Shown in pieces: positions 48,231-57,501 of a stretch of 64,000 bases of DNA. The notes beneath the pieces are model-generated. The model searched no databases, was not told the origin of the DNA, and worked only from the letters and a program-made list of their open reading frames with translations. The position numbers and the translations under genes were made by a program. Location of the stretch: NCBI GenBank assembly GCA_021778415.1, contig JAJYCL010000005.1, forward strand, positions 50,451 through 114,450. The letters run 5' to 3'. Every line of letters begins with the position of its first letter. Positions within the stretch are counted from its first letter, which is position 1. This DNA comes from a bacterium. Its GTDB lineage: Bacteria; Vulcanimicrobiota; Vulcanimicrobiia; Vulcanimicrobiales; Vulcanimicrobiaceae.

Positions 48231-49818
48231 GATCGGGCGCTTAAGTTTTTTCGCTGCTGTGCTGTTCTTTGCTGCCGTGGCATCGGCATCGGCAACAGCA
48301 ACGACGGTGCATCTTATTGAAATTGGGCGGCAAGAGCATAAGGGCATTGTGGTCCGCACATTTGATGTGAGTGGCCTACCGTTGGCGCCGGATTCGCGCG
48401 CAAAGTTGCTTGTATTGCCGCGCGTGATTCGAGCGCTATTATGTCGAGGCAGCGGTAAATCCGCGCACTGTATCGAGACGGGGACGTCGGTGCCGTTTGC
48501 TCGCCGCCCGGAGCCGTACGCCGATCCTGCTTTCGAACTCTTTCCTTCAGATCAAGACCCGGCGCAAAGAACGCTGACGGTCTGGGCACGATCCGATATG
48601 CCCTTTGCTTATGTCGTAGAGAGTCGCGACGAGTATGTCAATCGTCTTTTATTAGCCAGAACGATCGATGCGGCGTTTCTTGGTGCTCTTTTTGCCGTGC
48701 TTTTCTTTAGTGTCGTGGCACTCGTCGAACTGCGCACACCGAGCTCGTTCTTTTTCATCGGCTATGTGTGTTCGTTGTTTGTTGTCGAGTTTGTGGCCAC
48801 GGGAATCGGCATGCAGTATATTTGGCCTCAGCTTGCGCTCGATCGGACATTGTTGGTGCTCATTGCGAGCGAACTCGGGTTCGTCATGTATTTTCTGTTT
48901 GCCCGATCGTTTGTGGCTCTCGAACGTCGCTTTCCGCGATTAAACCAGGTCGCGATTATTGCACTGGCGTTACAAGTCACGCTTGCGACCGTCGAATATC
49001 TTTTCCCAAGTACAGCGTTTCGTGGCATTGTCGTCGCCGCAGAGTTTTTCACGCTGGCCGTGTTGGGATTTGCGGCAATAGCTCTTGTGGGAACTCCCGG
49101 CGTTTCTCGACTCTATGCCATTTCGTTTTTCCCCGCGATGCTCGGAGCCGGCGCAAGCGTTTGGTATGAGGCATTCGGGCTCGGGCGCGGATCGATTTTC
49201 GCTTGGAAAGGCATAGAGCTCGGAACATCGATTCAATGTCTTGCAATTTCCGTATCGGTGTTAGATCGTCTGCGCACGCTGCGTGAGGAGAGGCAAGAGA
49301 TGGCTCAAGAACTTGCCGTGACGGAACTGGAAAATGCGGAGCTTGAGCGAATCGCCGCGACCGACGCGCTCTCCGGATTGCCGAACCGTTCAGCATTTTT
49401 CGAAGCTCTTCGTCGCGAACTCATCGAAGGACAGGTTGCGGCTTTGCTCTATTTAGATTTAGATCGATTCAAACCGGTGAATGATCGTTTCGGGCATGCC
49501 GTTGGCGACCAAGTGCTTCATATCGTTGCGGATCGCTTGCGGCGCGCCGTGCGTACCGGCGATCTCGTCGCTCGTTTGGGCGGTGATGAGTTTGCCGTGG
49601 CCGTTATCGGTGATTCCGAAAGTGATGTGCATAGTATCGTCGAAACGGTGCGGTCGGCCATTCAGCGCCCGATGCGTGTTGGGACGGTCACCACGTCCGT
49701 TGGCGTCTCTATTGGGATCGCTCGTGCCCGCGGGGAAAACGCCGATGCCCTCGTCGATGCCGCTGATCGGCACATGTACGAAGATAAAATTGCGCGCAGC
49801 GCGAAGGGAAATGTATGA
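48190..49818 (+). CDS. 7TM-DISM-type diguanylate cyclase
   Basis: The 542-residue product starts at ATG 48190, preceded by GGGAAGG; the frame from 48136 would overlap the upstream gene further. It has a signal peptide-like start, an extracytoplasmic beta domain (about 40-165), seven membrane segments (about 170-370), a short coiled coil (REERQEMAQELAVTELENAE) and a C-terminal GGDEF domain. The active site is intact (RLGGDEF). RTGD five residues before it forms the RxxD inhibitory site for c-di-GMP. The enzyme should make c-di-GMP from GTP in response to an outside ligand. The gene overlaps the next one by ATGATG. Confidence 0.92.
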   Translation: MKHRLAMRSRFLSRIGRLSFFAAVLFFAAVASASATATTVHLIEIGRQEHKGIVVRTFDVSGLPLAPDSRAKLLVLPRVIRALLCRGSGKSAHCIETGTSVPFARRPEPYADPAFELFPSDQDPAQRTLTVWARSDMPFAYVVESRDEYVNRLLLARTIDAAFLGALFAVLFFSVVALVELRTPSSFFFIGYVCSLFVVEFVATGIGMQYIWPQLALDRTLLVLIASELGFVMYFLFARSFVALERRFPRLNQVAIIALALQVTLATVEYLFPSTAFRGIVVAAEFFTLAVLGFAAIALVGTPGVSRLYAISFFPAMLGAGASVWYEAFGLGRGSIFAWKGIELGTSIQCLAISVSVLDRLRTLREERQEMAQELAVTELENAELERIAATDALSGLPNRSAFFEALRRELIEGQVAALLYLDLDRFKPVNDRFGHAVGDQVLHIVADRLRRAVRTGDLVARLGGDEFAVAVIGDSESDVHSIVETVRSAIQRPMRVGTVTTSVGVSIGIARARGENADALVDAADRHMYEDKIARSAKGNV

Positions 49819-50279
49819 TGAAGTATCGCTATCTGCCTCTTATCGCGAGTATCGCGTTGCTTGCTGCGTGTTCGTCGGGCTCGCACTCGTCGTCCACCGC
49901 ATCCTCCTCCCCGGCTGCATCGGCCACAGCCGCAGCCGCATCCGCGGCGCCAGCTATCGCCGCCGATGGTGCAAAAGTGTTTAACGATAATTGCTCGTCC
50001 TGCCACGGCGCTCAGGGTCAGGGGATGCCTGGCGCTTTCCCGCCGCTGGCAAAAAATCCGGTTGTGACGGGCGATCCGAAAGTCGTCATGCATATTGTTG
50101 AATATGGCTTAAAAGGTAAAATTTCTTTACTTGGGCAGAGCTATAACGGCGTGATGCCGGCGTGGAAGTCACAACTTTCGAATGCTCAACTCGCCGCAGT
50201 TGTTAGTTATGTGCGTTCTGCATGGGGAAACAACGCTTCGCCCGTTAGTGAAGCGGAAATTGCCGGCGTAAAGAAGTAA
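49815..50279 (+). CDS. Lipoprotein cytochrome c, mono-heme
   Basis: The 154-residue product has a lipoprotein signal (IASIALLAAC with Cys19), an Ala/Ser-rich linker of about 30 residues, and one class I cytochrome c domain. The heme site is NCSSCHGAQGQG (CxxCH), and a likely axial Met is in VMPAWKSQLSNAQLAAVVSYVR. Such lipoproteins carry electrons at the membrane surface, for example to a terminal oxidase. The start lies at ATG 49815 or 49818, overlapping the cyclase stop. The stop is followed after 3 bases by the proposed CTG start of the response regulator. Confidence 0.93.
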   Translation: MMKYRYLPLIASIALLAACSSGSHSSSTASSSPAASATAAAASAAPAIAADGAKVFNDNCSSCHGAQGQGMPGAFPPLAKNPVVTGDPKVVMHIVEYGLKGKISLLGQSYNGVMPAWKSQLSNAQLAAVVSYVRSAWGNNASPVSEAEIAGVKK

Positions 50280-50282
50280 TCG

Positions 50283-50957
50283 CTGCGCCTTCTCGTTGTC
50301 GAAGACGACCGTAGCTTGGCCGATGTCCTGCGACGGGGTCTTATTGAACAAGGGCATGTCGTCGATTGTGCCTACGATGGCGACGATGGATTCGCATGTG
50401 CAAGCGAATCCGGCTACGATTTGCTCATTTTCGACGTAAATTTACCGCGGCGCGATGGCCTCTCGCTTGTTCGAGACCTTCGCGCCGGCAAAATTTTTAC
50501 GCCGATTCTACTCCTCACCTCGCGCGATACCGTCGAGGATGTCGTGGCCGGTTTGGATGCCGGTGCGGATGATTATTTGCGCAAGCCATTCGCGTTCGAG
50601 GAGCTCGATGCGCGCTTACGGACACTCGCTCGACGTTTGCAACAAGCGCCTGAATTGGGCGACCTTGTCGTGGGTGCCTTACGCCTGGACCAGGCCGTAC
50701 GTCGCGTTTCCTATAACGGCGCGATGATCGATCTCACTGCTCGCGAATTGGCGTTTATGGAATATTTCATGCGTAACGCAGGGCGGACCTTGGAGCGAAC
50801 GACGATCGAGGATGCGCTTTTTGAACGAGACAGTGAGGTGATGTCCAACGTGGTGGACGTCTATGTGCGGCGATTGCGGGCGAAGCTTGCCGATGTGAAT
50901 GCCCCTCGCCTATTACAGACCGTGCGGGGAATCGGCTATCGATTGGAGCGTTCGTGA
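50283..50957 (+). CDS. OmpR/PhoB-type response regulator, probable CTG start
   Basis: The 224-residue product has a receiver domain with the acidic pair in LLVVEDD, the phosphoacceptor Asp51 in LIFDVNLP, the Thr/Ser of LLTSRD and the Lys of LRKPF. A winged-helix DNA-binding domain follows (DLTARELAFMEYFMRNAGRTLERTTIEDALF, then VDVYVRRLRAKL). The receiver's first strand requires a start before the first ATG/GTG/TTG-type codon at 50316. Between the in-frame stop at 50277-50279 and that strand, the only plausible initiator is CTG 50283, giving (M)RLLVVEDD as in most family members. It overlaps the sensor kinase by GTGA. Confidence 0.92.
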   Translation: MRLLVVEDDRSLADVLRRGLIEQGHVVDCAYDGDDGFACASESGYDLLIFDVNLPRRDGLSLVRDLRAGKIFTPILLLTSRDTVEDVVAGLDAGADDYLRKPFAFEELDARLRTLARRLQQAPELGDLVVGALRLDQAVRRVSYNGAMIDLTARELAFMEYFMRNAGRTLERTTIEDALFERDSEVMSNVVDVYVRRLRAKLADVNAPRLLQTVRGIGYRLERS

Positions 50958-52207
50958 CGACGATGCCTCCGCATCGCTGGGCCCTCATACTGCGCGTTCT
51001 ACCGATTACGGCAGGCATTATGCTGGCAAGTTTGGTGGCATTTGCGCTTATTGCCGTCGTGTATGTCGATCATACGACGCGCGCGGCGTTGGACGACCGA
51101 CTGCACGTGATTGCACAAGCAGCGGCATCGGTAGTGGATGTTCATCATGGCCGGCTTTCCATAGACGCTGCCGATCGAACGGAATTTTTAGCCGCGCTCG
51201 GGGCTCATGTCGACGGTATGGTTGTTGATGCTCATCGCCGGATACGAGTGAGTAGCCGAACTCCGGTTCCGCCGGCGTTAGTTGCTCGGCTCGTTACGCT
51301 CCCAGCACAACGTTCGTTTGGTGAAGCGGGGCACGGAGACGATCGACTTCGCTATGTGTCGCTGCCAATTCTTCAGCGGGGCGTGGCCTATGGTTTTGTA
51401 GTCGTGTGGAATGGCGATGATTGGATCGATGAATTAGATCGCGATGCGCTCGTCGCGTTCGGTCTGGTATCGTTTCTGGTGGCCGGTTTAGCAACATTTC
51501 TCGTCTACCGTGCAGGCTCGTCGGCCCTTGACGATGCGTATTCGCGGCAGCGTCGTTTTACCGCCGATGCATCGCACGAATTACGCGCACCATTGGCGGT
51601 GTTGCGCGCCGAGGCGGAACTTGCGCTACGCCGAGATCGCGATTCGCAAGCGTATCGTGCCGCTCTGGCATCGATTATGACTGAGGCCGATCGCATCGAA
51701 GATCTCATTGTCGATTTATTGGCGCTCGCGCGAGCGGAAGAACGACGAAGAATTCCTGGGGACGTTGCGCCGGAATTACGCCGTCTTTCTGAACGTTTCG
51801 GGGCTTTGGCCAGCGTGAAGTCGGTTCGCATTCAAACGGCTATCGACGATGGCACCATGATGCTTTCTGATCCCGAATCGGTGATCCGGGCCGTGAGCGC
51901 GATCATGCATAACGCGCTCAAATATGCACCGGAAGGGAGCGTTGTGAACTGCTCGGCTCACCACGACGCGCATGCTGCAAAAGTGCTCATCATCACCATT
52001 ACCGATGCGGGAGTTGGTTTTTCTCCCGACGCTCTGAAGCATGCAACGGAACGTTTCTGGCGTGATTCGCCTTCGCAAGCGGGCGCGGGTTTAGGCTTAG
52101 CCATCGCAACGGAACTTCTTCGATCCGTCGGCGGGACACTGACGCTCTCCAACGCCGAAACCGGCGGCGCCAACGTCCGCATCAGCGTCCCGCTCATTTC
52201 AACATAG
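50954..52207 (+). CDS. Two-component sensor histidine kinase
   Basis: The 417-residue product has two membrane helices (about 15-37 and 166-187) around a periplasmic sensor of about 125 residues with no recognisable fold. HisKA has the phosphoacceptor His208 (FTADASHELRAPLAVLRAE). HATPase shows N box IMHNALKYAP, G1 ITDAGVGFS and G2 GAGLGLAIA. A HAMP domain is not obvious. With the regulator it forms a CusS/QseC-like pair. A PepSY protein and an RND pump follow after the repeat block, so the pump may be a target; that is inference. Confidence 0.93.
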   Translation: MTTMPPHRWALILRVLPITAGIMLASLVAFALIAVVYVDHTTRAALDDRLHVIAQAAASVVDVHHGRLSIDAADRTEFLAALGAHVDGMVVDAHRRIRVSSRTPVPPALVARLVTLPAQRSFGEAGHGDDRLRYVSLPILQRGVAYGFVVVWNGDDWIDELDRDALVAFGLVSFLVAGLATFLVYRAGSSALDDAYSRQRRFTADASHELRAPLAVLRAEAELALRRDRDSQAYRAALASIMTEADRIEDLIVDLLALARAEERRRIPGDVAPELRRLSERFGALASVKSVRIQTAIDDGTMMLSDPESVIRAVSAIMHNALKYAPEGSVVNCSAHHDAHAAKVLIITITDAGVGFSPDALKHATERFWRDSPSQAGAGLGLAIATELLRSVGGTLTLSNAETGGANVRISVPLIST

Positions 52208-52230
52208 GAAGCCCCCTTCGATCGGCACAG

Positions 52231-52870
52231 CCCTTCGATACGCGCACGACGTGCGCTCCTCAGGGTGACGGCACTCTGTCATGCGGAGGAGCGATGCGTC
52301 ATTCTGTCATGCTGAGGATCGATGCGTCGCTTACTGTCATGCTGAGGAGCGATGCGTAGCTTCTGTCATGCTGAAGAGCGATGCGTAGCTTCTGTCATGC
52401 TGAGGAGCGATGCGTAGCTTACTGTCATGCTGAGGAGCGATGCGTAGCATCGCTCCTCAGCATCAGCAAAACGGAGCACGCGAAGCGTGCAACCATGAAA
52501 CGCGATCCGGCCCTTCGAGCGGTGCAGCCCTTCGAGACGCGCACTGCGTGCGCTCCTCAGGGTGACAGGGCTCTGTCATGCTGAGGAGCGATGCGTAGCA
52601 TCGCGTCTCGAAGCATCATCAAAACGAAGCACGCGAAGCGTGCAACCATGAAACGCGGTTCGGCCCTTCGAGACGCGCACTGCGTGCGCTCCTCAGGGTG
52701 ACGGGGCTCTGTCATGCTGAGGAGCGATGCGTAGCATCGCGTCTCGAAGCATCGTCAAAACGAAGCACGCGAAGCGTGCAACCATGATGCGCGGTCCGGC
52801 CCGTCGAGCGGTGCGGCCCTTCGAGACGCGCACTGCGTGCGCTCCTCAGGGTGACAGGGTATCGCCCGCT
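52231..52870. repeat. Cluster of palindromic interspersed repeats (about 136-153-base unit)
   Basis: The 720-base gap between the kinase and the PepSY gene is almost entirely repeats. A segment starting CCCTTCGA and ending CTCCTCAGGGTGAC recurs at 52231, 52528, 52664 and 52817. Between copies come GTCATGCTGAGGAGCG, nearly the reverse complement of CGCTCCTCAGGGTGAC, and GCACGCGAAGCGTGC, a 6-bp-stem hairpin found three times. The elements could fold into long hairpins. They resemble REP-type intergenic families seen in many genomes. I see no protein gene in the region; short open frames there consist of repeat sequence. Confidence 0.85.
52276..52450. repeat. Six-copy 28-30-base tandem repeat
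   Basis: CTGTCATGCTGAGGAGCGATG or close variants start at 52276, 52304, 52334, 52363, 52392 and 52422, with a period of 28-30 bases. Units are not separated by unique spacers, so this is not a CRISPR array. Two further single copies occur in the larger repeat block at 52573 and 52709. Confidence 0.88.
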
Positions 52871-52927
52871 CCTTAGGGTGACATGTTGTTCATCTTACCG
52901 TAATGTTCGTGTGACATAGTCGCAGCT

Positions 52928-53248
52928 ATGAAGAACTATTCGGTTGCCTCTCTCTGCATGGCTGCACTTGTCGTTGCGACAACGGCGCCCTCGCTTGCTG
53001 CTCACTCAGCGTCGGATGTGGCTTCTGTCGCACCGAAGGCGCATCTTACGATGGCTCAGGCCGAAGCGAAAGCGCTCGCTGTGCGTCACGGAAAAATCGT
53101 CAAAAAGGAGCTCGAAAAGGAGAAGGGCGGGAGCGGCCTTCGCTATAGTTTCGTGATCGTCGTTCATGGTGTGACGTACGAGGTGGGCGTCGATGCCGTC
53201 ACGGGAAATGTGCTGCAAAACATCGACGAGGCAAACGATAAAGATTAG
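52928..53248 (+). CDS. Periplasmic PepSY-domain protein
   Basis: The 106-residue product has a signal peptide (CMAALVVATTAPSLAAHS) and one PepSY domain (about 38-100) with LTMAQAEAKALAVRHGKIVKKELEKEKG and YEVGVDAVTGNVLQ, the usual end of the fold. PepSY domains often inhibit proteases or accompany two-component systems and redox/efflux operons. Here it lies between a two-component system and an RND pump, 6 bases before the pump gene. No ribosome site precedes the ATG; a CATAGT box lies exactly 7 bases upstream, so a leaderless transcript is possible. Confidence 0.9.
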   Translation: MKNYSVASLCMAALVVATTAPSLAAHSASDVASVAPKAHLTMAQAEAKALAVRHGKIVKKELEKEKGGSGLRYSFVIVVHGVTYEVGVDAVTGNVLQNIDEANDKD

Positions 53249-53254
53249 TCCGGA

Positions 53255-56200
53255 GTGAATTTTCTCCAGTTTGCACAGCGGCGTAGCGCGGCGATTCTCT
53301 TCATCGCGCTCGTCGCTTCCGTGCTTGGCGTTTGGTCGTACTTCGTCACTCCGGCATCGATTGTGCCGGAGATGACGTTTGCGCGGGTCGATGTCGTCGC
53401 CGATGCCGGGACGCTGCCTCCCGAACAAGTTCGTACGGCCGTGACGTTACCGTTGCAACACGTGTTACTCGGTGTGCAGTCGGTCGTTCGCGTTCGGGGA
53501 ACATCGGCGCAGGGGAGCAGCGAACTGATCGTTACGTTTGCGCAGGGGACGGATACGCAACTCGATCTGCAACGGGCGCAAGCGGCACTCGATCAAGCAC
53601 GCAACCTCTTGCCAGCTGGGACCAATGTGAGCGCGCGTATTGTCTTACCGACAAGCGAATCGATTGTCTCCTATGGTGTGACCTCGACTTCCCTTTCGCC
53701 GGCATTGCTTGGCGAAATGTTGCGTTACCAGATCGCGCCGCAACTGTATGGCATTCCGGGCCTGGCGAATGTTCTGATCGTCGGGGCGCCGCGGCGGGAA
53801 TATCGCATCGATGTGAACCCCGCTGCACTTGATGCGCGAGGGTTGCGAATCCAAGATGTTGAGGCGGCCATCGCAGATGCCACGCGAATTCAAAGCGCGG
53901 GCGTGACACAGCAGTATGCGCATCGCTCGGTGCTATTGGTGGACTCGGAGATCACCTCGGCGTCGTCGCTTGCGCGCATTCTCGTTCCCGTTAGAGATGG
54001 TGCCGTCGCAATCGGCACGCTTGGCCGTGTGCGTTTGGGTATCGCTCCCCGCACAACGGGAGCCGGCTTGAACGGAAAAACAGCCGTTATTCTCAACGTC
54101 TATGCGGCACCGGGCGCCGATACCGTGGGTATTGCGCGCGAAGTGCAACGTCGTATGAAGCGGATCGAGAGGCAGTTACCTGTTGGGACGCACGTCGTGC
54201 GTTATTGGAATCAGACAGCCGCAATCGTTGCCTCGCAAACATCGCTGCGGGATGCCATCGCCATCGGTGCGCTGCTCGCCGTCGGGGTCATTCTTTTGTT
54301 CCTTCGGAATCTTCGGATGACGCTCGTGGCGGCATTGGTGATTCCTGTTGCGATGGCGATCTCGGTACTCTGTTTGCATCTATTCGGTCAGACCCTCAAC
54401 GTCATGTCCGTCGGTGGCTTGGCTGTAGCGGTTGGACTTATTATCGACGATGCCATCGTGGTGGTTGAAAATATTGCCCGAAATTTGCATCGGTATCCGG
54501 AGCTGGGGCGCAAGGATATCGTCTTGCTCTCGATGCGCGAACTCGTCGCGCCGATGACGGCATCCACGGTGACAACCGTCGTCGTCTTTGTCCCGTTGGC
54601 GCTTCTGACAGGCGTTGCCGGGTTTTTCTTTCGAGCGCTCGCGGTGACATTGGGGAGTGCATTACTCGTGTCGCTGGCACTGGCGATTTTTTTGACGCCG
54701 ATACTCGCGACTGTACTGCTGCCCGATGCACGCAAAGCCCACGATGACGAAGGATTTATTGCGCGCGCATTTTCGCACTACGATGCCGTCGTGCGTGGAG
54801 CATTAGCTCGGCGTAAGCTCGTGTATATCGGTGCCGTCGCCATCTTGGTTGTGACTGCGATGATGCTCACTCGTCTGCCGAGCGAATTTCTGCCGACTCT
54901 CGACGAAGGCGAATTTGAAATCGCGTATCAGTTACCGGTGGGAACGTCGCTTGCGGCAAGCGACGCGGCGGCGATTACGATGGAACAAGTGATCAAACGC
55001 GATCCGGCTGTCGCTGCCGTCGGCCGGCAAACCGGCGTCGATACAAACGGTTTCTCGCCAACGCAGCCGCGCCAAGGAATCGTGCGCGTGACGTTAGTGC
55101 CGAGATCCCGGCGCGCTTCCTACGACGATATCGCCAATACATTGCGCAAAGAACTCGCCGTCGCCGTTCCGGGAGCGCAAGTGACGTTCCATCAGGTTCT
55201 CGAGGATCTCATCGACGATGTTTCCGGCGCTCCGGCGCCGATCGAGATTGTCGTTGCCGGGGATGATGAAGCCGTGCTGGCGCATGCTGCCGAACGCATC
55301 ACTGCGGCCATTGCCAAGATCCCCGGTATTGCCGACGCACATTCCGGCGTCGTTGCCGACGATCCGTCAATTCGCGTTGCGCCGAACGCGATGGCATTGA
55401 GCCGCTTAGGTTTGAGCAATCGTGATCTGATGGATTCCCTCGCAGCGAGTACGCAAGGAACGGTGGCGGCACACGTGCCGGGTACGCAGGCACTTGTTGG
55501 CGTGCGTGTTGCCTATGCCGGTGCCGGGCACGGTTCGCACGCGAATCCCCAAATCAGTACGGCGGCTGGCGTTCTCCCGCTGACGGTCTTGGCGCGACTT
55601 TCACCGGCAAAACTCACGAATGATCTTGTCGACGAAAATGGCGCACGCATCGTGCTTGTTACGGCCAGTCTTGGCGGCGGAAATCTTTCGTCGGTCGTGG
55701 CTGCGTTGCAGAAGACGCTCCCTCGCCTCGGGCTTCCGCCCACGATCACGTACCGCATCGGTGGGGCCTACCATTTACAGCAGCAATCGTTTGCCGAGTT
55801 TGCGCGGGTGATCGCCCTGGCGGTCGTCTTGGTCTTTGTGGTGATGCTCGTGTCGTTCGGATCTCCCGTGCGCCCGCTCGTCATTTTAGTGACCATTCCT
55901 TTGGCACTTGTCGGTGTCGCGCTAGGGTTATTTGTCACGCATACGGCGTTAAATGTCTCCTCGATCATGGGGTTATTACTGCTCGTCGGAATCGTCGTGA
56001 AGAATGGAATCTTGCTGCTTGATGTGGCGCAGCGTCGGCTCGACGATGGCGACTCGGTGGAAGATGCACTCGTCATTGCCGGGAGGACGCGCTTGCGTCC
56101 AATCGTGATGACGGCTTTGGCCGCAATTGGCGGGCTCTTGCCGCTGGCGATCGGGATTGGCGAAGGTTCGGAGCTAGAACGCCCGCTGGCGATCGCCGTA

Positions 56201-56293
56201 ATCGGTGGGCTGTCGACTGCGACGGTGTTTACCTTGATTGTCATTCCCGTATTGTTTGCCGGATTTGCCGGTAGAAAGGCTGGGCGCACGTGA
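53255..56293 (+). CDS. RND-family efflux transporter (inner-membrane pump)
   Basis: The 1012-residue product is the proton-driven pump of a tripartite efflux system. Membrane helix 1 is at residues 10-30, the first porter domain follows, and the central block has helix 4 with the proton-relay pair in VGLIIDDAIVVVENIARN. The second periplasmic half (about 540-840) and the last five helices (ending LIVIPVLFAGFAGRK) are complete. Overall it resembles AcrB/CzcA-type proteins; a metal- or drug-specific assignment is not safe. The start is GTG 53255. The order pump, outer-membrane factor, fusion protein differs from the common fusion-pump-channel order. Genes overlap by a few bases. Confidence 0.94.
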   Translation: MNFLQFAQRRSAAILFIALVASVLGVWSYFVTPASIVPEMTFARVDVVADAGTLPPEQVRTAVTLPLQHVLLGVQSVVRVRGTSAQGSSELIVTFAQGTDTQLDLQRAQAALDQARNLLPAGTNVSARIVLPTSESIVSYGVTSTSLSPALLGEMLRYQIAPQLYGIPGLANVLIVGAPRREYRIDVNPAALDARGLRIQDVEAAIADATRIQSAGVTQQYAHRSVLLVDSEITSASSLARILVPVRDGAVAIGTLGRVRLGIAPRTTGAGLNGKTAVILNVYAAPGADTVGIAREVQRRMKRIERQLPVGTHVVRYWNQTAAIVASQTSLRDAIAIGALLAVGVILLFLRNLRMTLVAALVIPVAMAISVLCLHLFGQTLNVMSVGGLAVAVGLIIDDAIVVVENIARNLHRYPELGRKDIVLLSMRELVAPMTASTVTTVVVFVPLALLTGVAGFFFRALAVTLGSALLVSLALAIFLTPILATVLLPDARKAHDDEGFIARAFSHYDAVVRGALARRKLVYIGAVAILVVTAMMLTRLPSEFLPTLDEGEFEIAYQLPVGTSLAASDAAAITMEQVIKRDPAVAAVGRQTGVDTNGFSPTQPRQGIVRVTLVPRSRRASYDDIANTLRKELAVAVPGAQVTFHQVLEDLIDDVSGAPAPIEIVVAGDDEAVLAHAAERITAAIAKIPGIADAHSGVVADDPSIRVAPNAMALSRLGLSNRDLMDSLAASTQGTVAAHVPGTQALVGVRVAYAGAGHGSHANPQISTAAGVLPLTVLARLSPAKLTNDLVDENGARIVLVTASLGGGNLSSVVAALQKTLPRLGLPPTITYRIGGAYHLQQQSFAEFARVIALAVVLVFVVMLVSFGSPVRPLVILVTIPLALVGVALGLFVTHTALNVSSIMGLLLLVGIVVKNGILLLDVAQRRLDDGDSVEDALVIAGRTRLRPIVMTALAAIGGLLPLAIGIGEGSELERPLAIAVIGGLSTATVFTLIVIPVLFAGFAGRKAGRT

Positions 56294-57501
56294 AACGCTT
56301 TATGGTAGCGGCGCTTTTGGTTGTGTGTCTTGCCGCAACCCCGGCGACAACGCTTGATGCGCTCACACGCGCGGCGCTTGTGCATGCTCCCTCCGTTCGC
56401 GTTGCGCGCGCGGCCTTACAGGAACAACTCGCGGCCGCAGACGGCCGGAGTGCGCGCGGTCTTCCGGTACCGTTTTTCTCCTATTCAAGCGTGCCGCAAT
56501 CTGGGCCGATGGGCACCATAGCACAAGTAACGCGCACCGTCGGTGCCACGGTTTCCGTAAGCGATGTGCTGGCACGAGGAATGGTCCTCGCTGCGCGCGA
56601 TGCACGGATTGCGCAGGCGACTGCGACGCTTGCCGTCGCATTACGCGATGAGCGTCTGCGCATGATAACATTCTACGACGATGCGTTACGAGCGCAGGCG
56701 ATCTATCATCTGCGTCGTGATATGGTTGCCGCGTGGCAGCGCGACGCGAAAGCGGCAGCCGTACGCGAGCGCTCCGGCGATGCACCGAAACTCGATGTCG
56801 TGCGCGCGGATGTGGCACTATCGGGAGCGCAAGCCGATGAAGCGGTCGCCTATGCCGACATGCAAAATGCCAACGATGCCCTGCAGGCGGAGACGAGTGT
56901 TCCTCTGCAAATGTTGGAAACGCTTGCAGTTCCGTCACTCCCGGCGATGCCGGTGCTGGCGACGCATCCATGCGATGCCCAAATTCTTGCCGCGCAAGCG
57001 GCGGTGCAAGCCGCAAAAGATGACGTTGCGCTCATTCGTGCGCAATTCGGACTTGCGATCGATGCAAACGTCGGCGTGTCGCGTGGCTTTGACGGCGGTC
57101 TTCCCGTCTCGGGGCCGAGCGTGACTCTTTCGCTGGCGGTGCCGCTGTCCGGCGTGACCGCGTCACGCCTACGCGTTGCCGCGGCAGCCGAAAATCTTGC
57201 GGCCGCACAGCTTGCGCAGGTTCTTTCTGACGCGGCGCTACGCCTTCGAGCCGCCGAGCAAACGGAACATTCCGCAAGGCGTGCCTTTCGAGCATCGCAA
57301 CGTGCCGTCGTTTTGGCCCAGCGCGAATTACGCGCAGTACAGATCGGCTATTCGCATGGTGCAAGCTCCAGCTTAGAAATTGTCGATGCCCGTAAGACCG
57401 TGGCGCAAACGCGCATCGATCTCATTACCAGACTGTATACCCTTGCCCATGCCCGGCAAGTGGTCGCTCTTTTAGGAGGCTCCGCATGTACCGCTCCCTA
57501 G
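56290..57501 (+). CDS. TolC-like outer-membrane efflux protein
   Basis: The 403-residue product (GTG 56290, GTGA overlap with the pump) has a signal peptide (FMVAALLVVCLAATPATT) and the two repeated helical halves of outer-membrane efflux proteins. These are rich in Ala and heptads, with LTRAALVHAPSVRVARAALQEQLA near 24, GDAPKLDVVRADVALSGAQ near 165, and IGYSHGASSSLEIVDARKTV near 355, the family's GxxxxLdvLdAq-type signature. It should form the trimeric exit duct for the pump. Confidence 0.9.
   Translation: MKRFMVAALLVVCLAATPATTLDALTRAALVHAPSVRVARAALQEQLAAADGRSARGLPVPFFSYSSVPQSGPMGTIAQVTRTVGATVSVSDVLARGMVLAARDARIAQATATLAVALRDERLRMITFYDDALRAQAIYHLRRDMVAAWQRDAKAAAVRERSGDAPKLDVVRADVALSGAQADEAVAYADMQNANDALQAETSVPLQMLETLAVPSLPAMPVLATHPCDAQILAAQAAVQAAKDDVALIRAQFGLAIDANVGVSRGFDGGLPVSGPSVTLSLAVPLSGVTASRLRVAAAAENLAAAQLAQVLSDAALRLRAAEQTEHSARRAFRASQRAVVLAQRELRAVQIGYSHGASSSLEIVDARKTVAQTRIDLITRLYTLAHARQVVALLGGSACTAP

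Noticed and set aside
52276..52450. Regularly spaced repeats taken as a possible CRISPR array
   Set aside because: Units are directly adjacent and there are no unique spacers or cas genes.
52381..52584. 67-codon frame in the repeat block
   Set aside because: Its sequence is made of the repeat units and recurs with them.
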